This document shows, piece after piece, positions 1-5,139 of a stretch of DNA of 5,139 nt; position 1 is the stretch's first letter; each line of letters begins with the position of its first letter. The notes below the pieces were generated by a model that was not told the DNA's origin, made no database searches, and saw only the letters and a list, made by a program, of their open reading frames with translations. A program made the position numbers and the translations under genes. Source of the DNA: JBJKPP01 sp046706145 (GTDB taxonomy: Bacteria > Bacteroidota > Ignavibacteria > Ignavibacteriales > Ignavibacteriaceae); NCBI GenBank assembly GCA_046706145.1, contig JBJKPP010000029.1:1-5139 (forward strand). The letters are read 5' to 3'.

Positions 1-937
1 GAAGGATTGGATTAATTCCTATATTTACTAATTCCTTTATTAAATATTCACTGTTGTCCAGAACGGATTTCTCAACATTATCGTATCCGAAATCCTTAAG
101 CAAGCTTAATGATGCCTCCAAAATAAAAGCACCGATCGAAATCGGGGTGCCGTTTTGATACCTGTCTGCGGAATCTTTTAAAGTCAGATTATAATCAAGC
201 AAATTCCATGCATCTTCAACCGAAGTCCAGCCAACAAATTTTTGTTCCAATTTTTCTTGAAGTTCTTTGGCAACATAAATAAAAGCAAAACCCTGCATTC
301 CCATAAACCATTTCCATGTCCCACAAGAAAGAAAATCTATATGATATTTTTGCACATCTAATCTTAAAGCAGCAAGACCTTGAATAGCATCCACACAAAA
401 AATTAAATTATTATCCTTACAATACTTTCCTATTTTTTCTAAATCCGTTCTATAACCTGTTAAAAATTGAACCTGACTAATAGATACGAGTTTTGTTTCC
501 GTTTTCACTTCACTAATTACATCTTCTGCACTTACAATTCCGTTACGGGATTTTACATAATCTACTTCTACTCCATTTTTCTTAAGATTTAGGAAAGGGT
601 AAACATTCGAAGGAAATTCTAAGTCATTTAATAAAATTCTGTCTCCCTGCTTTAAATTCAAACCTTGAGCAAGAATGTTCAGACCATTGCTTGTGTTATC
701 CAAGAATGCAATTCTATCCGCTGCAGTATTTATTAAACTTGCCAATTCATTTTTTGTTTTCTGAAAAGTTTCTATGACTAATTTCACATTATCAATTTTT
801 CCTACACTTCTCATTTCAGTATAGTCTTGTATAACTTTAACCACCCGGTTAGAATATGGCCCGGTCGAAGCATGATTAAAATAAATTACTCCTGTTTTAA
901 GATAAAGAAACAATTCTCTAACTTTTTCAATTTCCAT
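1..937 (-). CDS. Class V aminotransferase-fold PLP-dependent enzyme, partial (C-terminus beyond left edge)
   Basis: The reading frame is open from an ATG at 937-935 down to base 2 with no stop, giving the first 312 residues; class V enzymes usually run about 370-420 residues, so the C-terminal part is missing. The sequence shows fold type I PLP features in the expected order: a substrate-side segment FNHASTGP (residues 20-27), a phosphate-loop-like NTSNG (81-85), a QVQFLTG strand-turn (155-161), VDAIQG with Asp183 expected to contact the pyridine nitrogen and Gln186 the PLP O3', and CGTWKW with Lys209 as the expected Schiff-base lysine. A later RYQNGTP (259-265) matches the R-[FY]-x-x-GTP segment of the family. 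The family includes cysteine desulfurases, isopenicillin-N epimerase-like proteins and small-molecule transaminases or lyases. Substrate cannot be assigned, and the catalytic-cysteine loop of desulfurases would lie outside the window. A GGAAAG (minus strand, 953-948) lies 10 bases before the ATG. It is cytoplasmic, with no signal peptide. The family call is firm; the reaction is unknown. Confidence 0.85.
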   Translation of the reverse strand, partial: MEIEKVRELFLYLKTGVIYFNHASTGPYSNRVVKVIQDYTEMRSVGKIDNVKLVIETFQKTKNELASLINTAADRIAFLDNTSNGLNILAQGLNLKQGDRILLNDLEFPSNVYPFLNLKKNGVEVDYVKSRNGIVSAEDVISEVKTETKLVSISQVQFLTGYRTDLEKIGKYCKDNNLIFCVDAIQGLAALRLDVQKYHIDFLSCGTWKWFMGMQGFAFIYVAKELQEKLEQKFVGWTSVEDAWNLLDYNLTLKDSADRYQNGTPISIGAFILEASLSLLKDFGYDNVEKSVLDNSEYLIKELVNIGINPIL

Positions 938-989
938 TTATCTCTGTCTTTCCTTTTTGTTAAGTTTATTTAACTTTTTTAAATCAATA

Positions 990-1024
990 TGAGAAAGTTT
1001 GATTTTAAACTTAATGATTTCTCA
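990..1024. repeat. Nested inverted repeat in the divergent intergenic region
   Basis: TGAGAAA (990-996) is matched by its exact reverse complement TTTCTCA (1018-1024). Inside, AAGTTT (995-1000) is matched by AAACTT (1007-1012) around a 6-base loop. The two stems share bases 995-996, so a fold uses either the full outer arm or the full inner arm, leaving a one-sided bulge of about seven bases. The position midway between divergent genes would suit a regulator binding site or an mRNA leader hairpin. AT-rich DNA yields such repeats by chance, so function is only possible. Confidence 0.4.
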
Positions 1025-1044
1025 AATCTTTCTTTAACTTAAAT

Positions 1045-1052
1045 TATTTTTG
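1045..1052 (+). promoter_or_regulatory. Weak candidate -7 element (TAnnTTTG type)
   Basis: TATTTTTG fits the TAnnTTTG -7 consensus known for Bacteroidota housekeeping sigma factors, and lies about 70 bases before the preferred protease start. No TTG-type -33 element is seen at the expected distance upstream. A sigma-70-like alternative, TTTAAC (1033-1038) with TACATA (1057-1062) at 18 bases, is equally weak. If real, transcription would start near 1058-1062 and the leader would carry the hairpin at 1070-1087. Confidence 0.2.
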
Positions 1053-1069
1053 GTTCTACATATAGTGGA

Positions 1070-1087
1070 GTTTGCCTACAGGCAGAC
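1070..1087 (+). repeat. Compact 7-bp hairpin with TACA tetraloop, upstream of the protease gene
   Basis: GTTTGCC (1070-1076) pairs fully with GGCAGAC (1081-1087) as RNA, including one U-G pair, around the four-base loop TACA. It is locally GC-rich in very AT-rich surroundings. It covers a TTG at 1072 that would extend the protease frame by 17 residues, and its first base is the last base of a GGAG at 1067-1070. It may be a leader hairpin affecting translation or a copy of a small dispersed palindromic element; one copy in the window cannot decide. There is no U-tract, so a terminator is unlikely. Confidence 0.45.
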
Positions 1088-1122
1088 ATGTTATTAATTT
1101 AGAAAATAAAAGAATAAAAATT

Positions 1123-3591
1123 ATGAAAACACAGAAATCGAAATACTTAAAAGCTTCAAAGCCAAAAGAATTAAAAGCTTCCGAACTACGATGGAAATGC
1201 GACCCTGAAATTTTTGAGTTTAGCTCAACCTCAGATATAGAACCAATAGAAGGAATTCTTGGCCAGGAACGCGCCTTAAAAGCACTAAAAATTGGGATGG
1301 ACCTCCGCAGCCCAGGATATAATATTTACGTTTCCGGTTTATCTGGAACCGGTAAATCCACAACTATCAAAAAAATTCTTGAAAGCATCAGCTCAGATTG
1401 TCCCCCGCTTCAAGACTATGCATATGTTAATAATTTTAAAGATGAAGACCGGCCAGCTTTGCTTGTTTTTCCATCAGGACAAGCCAGGAAATTTAAACGG
1501 GATATGGAAAACGCCATAAATATTTTGAAAAACAGAATCCCTCTTGTTCTTGAGAACGAATACTACCAGAACCGCAAGAAAAGAATAATGGAGCAGTATA
1601 ACCAGGAACAGCAGGATTTACTGAATCCCTTTAACGAAAAACTTAAGAAAGAAAATTTCACTCTGGGTCAGACCAAAATGGGAGAAGCCGCAAGACCTGA
1701 TATTATTCCTTTAGTTGATGAAAAACCTGTTCCTATTTTCAAGCTTGAAGAACTAGTTCAAGAGAAAAAATTAACAGAACAAAAAGCAGACGAAATAGTT
1801 AAAAAATATTCCGAATTCCAGGAAGAGCTGCATTCAATTTTTAAGAAAGGTCTTAAAATAAGCCAGAACTACCAAGAAAAATTATTGAAACTTGAAAAAG
1901 AAGCCGCTACTTCAATAGTTAAAGGAGTGATAGAAAATTTCAAAGATAAATATCACGGTGAAGAAATCCATAACTATCTGACACAAGTTGAAGAAAACAT
2001 TCTTGAGAACATCCAGGTATTTAAAGGCTTCAAACCCGAAGGCGATACTACTCCTGGAGGCTATGAAATTGATTACTTCAAAACCTATGATGTAAACATT
2101 ATCCTGGATTCCAGCGACTTGAAGGAATGTCCTGTTATAGAAGAAACCGCTCCAAGCTATGTTAATCTTTTCGGAACAATCGAAAGAATAAATGACGGAA
2201 GAGGAGGCTGGTATTCCGATTTTACAAGAATCAAAGCCGGCTCACTTCTACGCGCAAACGGCGGCTTCTTGATAATTAATGTAAATCATCTTTTTGAAGA
2301 ACCTGTCGTTTGGAGGACTCTCAAAAGAGTATTAACTTACTCAAAATTGGAGATACAAGATATTCCCAGCTTGTATTTTCCTTCACCATCAATTTTAAAA
2401 CCCGAACCAATTGATATAACTACAAAAATAATTTTAACAGGCAGTGAGGAAATTTATTCCATTCTTGCGAATTATGAATACGACTTTAAAAAAATATTTA
2501 AAATAAAAGCTGACTTTGATTATGAAATAAAACGAAATGATGAAATCTTACTGGATTATGTAAGAGTAATTAAAAAATTAATAAAGGAAGAAAAACTTAG
2601 AGAATTTGATGCTTCCGCAATTGCATTCCTAGTTGAACTTTCAGCTCGATACGCTGGCAGTAAAAACAAGTTAACAACCAGATTTTCTTACGTTGCCGAC
2701 ATTGCAAGAGAAGCAAATTTCTGGGCTAATGAAGATAAAACAAAAGTTGTAACAGCTAAGCATGTTCAAAAAGCCTACAACTCCGCAAAAGATAGACATG
2801 GATTATTAGAATCAAAAATAAACGACATGTACCAGGATGAAATGTTTTTAATCGACACTGAAGGAATAAGGGTTGGCCAAATAAATGGACTCGCTGTTTA
2901 TAATGCAGATTTTTATGCCTTCGGGAGGCCAACAAGAATTACCGCTACGGTTTCCCTAGGGACCGGAAATATAATCAATGTAGAACGAGAAGTTGGAATG
3001 AGCGGTAAAACTTACAATAAAGGGGTTTTGATAATAACAGGATATTTCAAGGAAACATTCGGACAAAGTATTCCTCTTAATTTTAACGCTAACTTGGTCT
3101 TTGAACAGTCCTATGGACTTATTGACGGTGATAGCGCTTCGTGTGCAGAAATCTTCGCACTTTTTTCTACTCTGGCAAATGTTCCTCTCAAACAATCTAT
3201 AGCTGTTACAGGTTCTCTAAACCAAAAGGGTGATGTGCAGCCAATTGGTGGTGTAAATGAAAAAATAGAAGGGTTCTATGATGTTTGCAAACTTAAAGGA
3301 CTAAAAAAGGGACAAGGAGTTATCATTCCCGAACAAAATGTTAAGGAATTAATGCTAAGGGAAGATATTTTAGAATCAGTAAAAAAAGGCGACTTTCATA
3401 TCTATCCAATTAAACGCGTAGAAGAAGGAATAGAAATTCTAACATGTGTAAAATCCGGCAGCAAAACAGACACAGGGTATGAAAAGAATTCTCTCTATAA
3501 TTTAGTTGAGAAAAAAATAAAAGAGCTATACGAAAAATCAAAAATGGGAAAATCTTTACAGAGAAATCCGGGGAAAAGGAAGAAAAAATGA
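1123..3591 (+). CDS. LonB/YcbZ-type ATP-dependent protease (AAA_32 + Lon proteolytic domain)
   Basis: An 822-residue cytoplasmic AAA+ serine protease expected to unfold and degrade proteins using ATP; substrates are unknown. The order matches the bacterial Lon-related family (COG1067 type), not classical Lon: there is no N-terminal substrate domain. Residues 45-80 hold GQERALKALKIGMD and then Walker A GLSGTGKST (72-80, Lys78). A long charged helical insertion follows (about 120-310). Next come the family segment LLRANGGFLIIN (375-386, in the Walker B area), a sensor-like LTGSEE, and a lid with LTTRF. The protease domain spans about 570-790, with catalytic Ser671 in DGDSAS and Lys714 in GGVNEK. 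The 43-residue gap equals that between Ser679 and Lys722 of E. coli Lon. The tail is short and very basic (ends GKRKKK). No membrane segment is seen, unlike archaeal LonB. I chose ATG 1123 because family similarity begins after it and the in-frame TTG at 1072 lies inside a hairpin, although no clear Shine-Dalgarno precedes 1123. The stop overlaps the pyruvate kinase start. Confidence 0.93.
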   Translation: MKTQKSKYLKASKPKELKASELRWKCDPEIFEFSSTSDIEPIEGILGQERALKALKIGMDLRSPGYNIYVSGLSGTGKSTTIKKILESISSDCPPLQDYAYVNNFKDEDRPALLVFPSGQARKFKRDMENAINILKNRIPLVLENEYYQNRKKRIMEQYNQEQQDLLNPFNEKLKKENFTLGQTKMGEAARPDIIPLVDEKPVPIFKLEELVQEKKLTEQKADEIVKKYSEFQEELHSIFKKGLKISQNYQEKLLKLEKEAATSIVKGVIENFKDKYHGEEIHNYLTQVEENILENIQVFKGFKPEGDTTPGGYEIDYFKTYDVNIILDSSDLKECPVIEETAPSYVNLFGTIERINDGRGGWYSDFTRIKAGSLLRANGGFLIINVNHLFEEPVVWRTLKRVLTYSKLEIQDIPSLYFPSPSILKPEPIDITTKIILTGSEEIYSILANYEYDFKKIFKIKADFDYEIKRNDEILLDYVRVIKKLIKEEKLREFDASAIAFLVELSARYAGSKNKLTTRFSYVADIAREANFWANEDKTKVVTAKHVQKAYNSAKDRHGLLESKINDMYQDEMFLIDTEGIRVGQINGLAVYNADFYAFGRPTRITATVSLGTGNIINVEREVGMSGKTYNKGVLIITGYFKETFGQSIPLNFNANLVFEQSYGLIDGDSASCAEIFALFSTLANVPLKQSIAVTGSLNQKGDVQPIGGVNEKIEGFYDVCKLKGLKKGQGVIIPEQNVKELMLREDILESVKKGDFHIYPIKRVEEGIEILTCVKSGSKTDTGYEKNSLYNLVEKKIKELYEKSKMGKSLQRNPGKRKKK
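3576..3582 (+). promoter_or_regulatory. Ribosome binding site for pyruvate kinase, inside the protease gene end
   Basis: AAGGAAG lies five bases before the ATG at 3588 and within the last codons of the protease gene. It supports this start for pyruvate kinase and, with the ATGA overlap, suggests coupled translation. It is clearly stronger than anything before the protease ATG. Confidence 0.7.
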
Positions 3592-5018
3592 ATTCTAGCG
3601 ATTTTGTAAAAACAAAAATATTGTGCACACTTGGCCCTGCAACAAACAATGCGCAGATCATTGAAAAAATGATTCTGGCCGGTATGAATGGCGTCAGGCT
3701 AAATTTTTCCCACGGTGATTTCTCTTTTTACGAAAAAATTTATGAGGAAATTCATACTGCGTGTACGGATGAGAATACTCCACTTGCCGTCTTAGTTGAT
3801 TTGCAGGGACCCAAAATAAGAATAGGAGAATTGGAAAGTCCGGAAATTGAAATTATGAGTGGCGAAAGTATTGACATCACAACAAAATCCGTCAAAGGAA
3901 ATAAGAATTTAATATCAACATCCTACAAAGAACTAACCGCAGACGCACGAATTGGAGACCCTATTTTAATAGATGACGGACTTATCAGGCTTAGGATTAA
4001 CAACATCAAAAAAGAGAAAGTAACATGTACAATTGAAAACGGCGGCACATTAAAACCGAGAAAAGGAATGAACCTTCCCGGGATGAAATTATCCACTCCT
4101 TCAGTAACCGAGAAAGATTACGAAAACCTTGAATTCGCCTTGAAACACAGAGTTGATTATGTCGCTTTGTCATTCGTACGCACTGCGAATGATATCACGA
4201 TCTTGCGAAACTGGATGAAACAAAGAAATTATGATAAACCTATTATTGCTAAAATAGAAAAAAGAGAAGGTGTTGAGAACTTTGACGAAATTTTGAAATA
4301 CGCTGATGGTATTATGGTAGCACGCGGGGATTTGGGTGTAGAACTTTCTCCTCAAGACGTACCATCCATACAAAAAGAAATCATAAACAAATGTAATTCT
4401 GTGGGAAAATTAGTTATAACTGCTACACAAATGCTTGAAACAATGATTTATAATCCGGTACCGACCCGTGCAGAAGCTTCAGATGTAGCTAATGCCGTTT
4501 GGGACGGCAGCGATGTAGTAATGTTAAGCGCTGAAACATCTGTTGGGAAACACCCCTTAACAACCGTTAAAACTATGCACGACATAATCAAGGATGCAGA
4601 AAATCATCCATCGCACATGCATCCAATAGAATTTGAAGTTCCAACAGCAATTGAAGAAAACCTTTTCGATTCAGTTGGTAGAGCAGTTACAACTATTAGT
4701 GAGCGGGTTAATGCTTCCGCAATTGTTGTTTTTACTTTAAAAGGAAGAACAGCAAAAAACATGGCAAAATACCGTCCGGATTCAAAAATAATTGCTTTCT
4801 CAAATAGTTTTGACGTAATGAATAATTTATGTTTAAGATGGGGAGTAACTTCCATTTATCTCAATGAAATAGACAAAGAACATATGAGAATAGATACGGC
4901 TAAGGAATCAATTCTGGAATCGGGTTACGTAAAAGGAGGAGACATAGTAATATTTGCTGCAGGTGCTCCATACTCCGAAAAAAGTCGTGTAAACTGGTTA
5001 AGGTTTGAAGTGATTTAA
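3588..5018 (+). CDS. pyk: Pyruvate kinase, potassium-independent type by key residues
   Basis: Converts phosphoenolpyruvate and ADP to pyruvate and ATP, the last step of glycolysis, in the cytoplasm, normally as a homotetramer. The 476-residue length is standard for bacterial pyruvate kinase. Domain A motifs include VRLNFSHG (36-43; Arg37, Asn39, Ser41), Asp71, GPKIRIG (74-80; Arg78), the catalytic IAKIEKREGVENF (Lys222, metal ligand Glu224), ARGDLG (Asp248) and ATQMLETM. Domain B lies at about 80-165 and contains IDDGLI. Domain C occupies roughly the last 115 residues and includes TLKGRTA, which aligns with the effector phosphate loop, so a sugar-phosphate activator is possible but not shown. 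There is no C-terminal PEP-utiliser extension. Lys76 replaces the Glu (rabbit Glu117) of potassium-dependent enzymes, with Leu72, Gln73 and Ile79, the combination known in potassium-independent ones. The ATG overlaps the protease stop by four bases and has a good ribosome binding site. All key residues are present. Confidence 0.98.
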   Translation: MNSSDFVKTKILCTLGPATNNAQIIEKMILAGMNGVRLNFSHGDFSFYEKIYEEIHTACTDENTPLAVLVDLQGPKIRIGELESPEIEIMSGESIDITTKSVKGNKNLISTSYKELTADARIGDPILIDDGLIRLRINNIKKEKVTCTIENGGTLKPRKGMNLPGMKLSTPSVTEKDYENLEFALKHRVDYVALSFVRTANDITILRNWMKQRNYDKPIIAKIEKREGVENFDEILKYADGIMVARGDLGVELSPQDVPSIQKEIINKCNSVGKLVITATQMLETMIYNPVPTRAEASDVANAVWDGSDVVMLSAETSVGKHPLTTVKTMHDIIKDAENHPSHMHPIEFEVPTAIEENLFDSVGRAVTTISERVNASAIVVFTLKGRTAKNMAKYRPDSKIIAFSNSFDVMNNLCLRWGVTSIYLNEIDKEHMRIDTAKESILESGYVKGGDIVIFAAGAPYSEKSRVNWLRFEVI

Positions 5019-5021
5019 ACT

Positions 5022-5041
5022 TAAAATACATTCCTATTTTA
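5022..5041. repeat. AT-only inverted repeat after pyk (weak terminator candidate)
   Basis: TAAAATA (5022-5028) and TATTTTA (5035-5041) are perfect reverse complements around a six-base loop, beginning four bases after the pyk stop. The location suits transcript termination, but the stem has no G-C pairs and no clean U-tract follows, so a standard intrinsic terminator is doubtful. Confidence 0.25.
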
Positions 5042-5044
5042 TAG

Positions 5045-5139
5045 TGTACTCCAAATACTGGACAAAATATAGAACTCATCTTTACTCTGTCAAAAGAGGT
5101 GAGTAATATCACAAGTAAAATTCTTACCGTATAATTACT
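5045..5139 (+). mobile_element. Possible left end of an IS3-family insertion sequence, running off the right edge
   Basis: The segment TGTACTCCAAATACTGGACA (5045-5064) has the layout typical of IS3-family terminal inverted repeats: it begins with TG and has TGGACA ending about 20 bases in. A purine-rich AAAAGAGGTG follows at 5092-5101, where the first transposase frame of such elements would have its ribosome binding site. However, the GTG at 5099 meets a stop at 5132. The frame open from 5103 to the edge has no ATG. The partner end and transposase would lie beyond the window, so this rests on resemblance of one terminus only. Confidence 0.3.

Larger units (their letters stand above)
938..1122. 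other. Divergent intergenic region
   Basis: This 185-base very AT-rich stretch separates the minus-strand PLP enzyme from the plus-strand protease and must hold signals for both directions unless transcription enters from elsewhere. It contains a nested inverted repeat (990-1024), a weak promoter-like match (1045-1052) and a short hairpin (1070-1087). I see no tRNA, no riboswitch-like fold and no credible small gene in it. Confidence 0.6.

Noticed and set aside
216..398. 60-codon minus-strand frame inside the PLP enzyme gene
   Set aside because: It overlaps the conserved Asp183/Lys209 region of the real gene in another frame, and its cysteine-rich translation matches no family that I recognise.
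1088..1102. Four-codon mini-ORF (ATG TTA TTA ATT TAG) as a regulatory leader peptide
   Set aside because: It is too short to distinguish from chance in AT-rich DNA, has no well-spaced ribosome binding site, and shows no regulatory codon run.
1072..1122. Extension of the protease to a TTG start at 1072
   Set aside because: The GGAG is only one base from the TTG, the codon is inside a hairpin, and the extra 17 residues lie before the family core. ATG 1123 is the simpler start, although this is not proven.
1292..1519. 75-codon frame within the protease gene on the same strand
   Set aside because: It lies wholly inside the conserved ATPase region of the protease in another frame and has no recognisable domain.
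2956..3195. Antisense frames within the protease and pyruvate kinase genes (also at 3410-3661, 4170-4373, 4604-4855 and 4900-5112)
   Set aside because: They are shadows of strongly conserved coding sequence, with no domain content or independent signals.
5096..5128. Possible hairpin GGTGAG/CTTACC near the right edge
   Set aside because: The six-pair stem includes a wobble pair and a loop of about 19 bases, and it has no U-tract; it is not distinguishable from chance.
5099..5134. Short GTG-initiated frame after AGAGG
   Set aside because: It stops after 11 codons, so it is not a gene. The neighbouring open frame has no standard start codon within the window.

Overview
The window is AT-rich and gene-dense. 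It holds one incomplete gene on the minus strand (left edge) and two complete plus-strand genes that form an overlapping pair. The AT-rich coding style, the weak Shine-Dalgarno signal before one start, and the class V PLP enzyme / LonB-type protease / pyruvate kinase content suggest a Bacteroidota/Ignavibacteriota-type bacterium. That placement is an inference from style, not from a marker gene.

Layout. Positions 1-937 (minus strand) encode the N-terminal 312 residues of a class V aminotransferase-fold PLP enzyme that continues off the left edge. Positions 938-1122 are a divergent intergenic region of 185 bases. It contains a nested dyad (990-1024), a weak promoter-like match (1045-1052) and a compact 7-bp hairpin (1070-1087). 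Positions 1123-3591 encode an 822-residue LonB/YcbZ-type ATP-dependent protease with an intact Walker A motif and an intact Ser-Lys catalytic dyad. Positions 3588-5018 encode pyruvate kinase (476 aa). Its ATG overlaps the protease stop as ATGA and has a good ribosome binding site inside the end of the protease gene. Positions 5019-5139 have no convincing gene. They hold an AT-only inverted repeat (5022-5041) and, from 5045, a sequence resembling an IS3-family insertion sequence end.

How the genes relate. The protease and pyruvate kinase genes almost certainly share a transcript and are probably translationally coupled. No direct biochemical link between them is evident: one handles protein turnover and the other the last step of glycolysis. 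The minus-strand PLP enzyme is transcribed divergently and could share regulatory DNA with the pair.

I see no clear undescribed system. The points most worth a second look are the protease-pyk coupling, the residues marking the pyruvate kinase as the potassium-independent type, the hairpin that covers an alternative protease start, and the possible insertion sequence boundary at the right edge.
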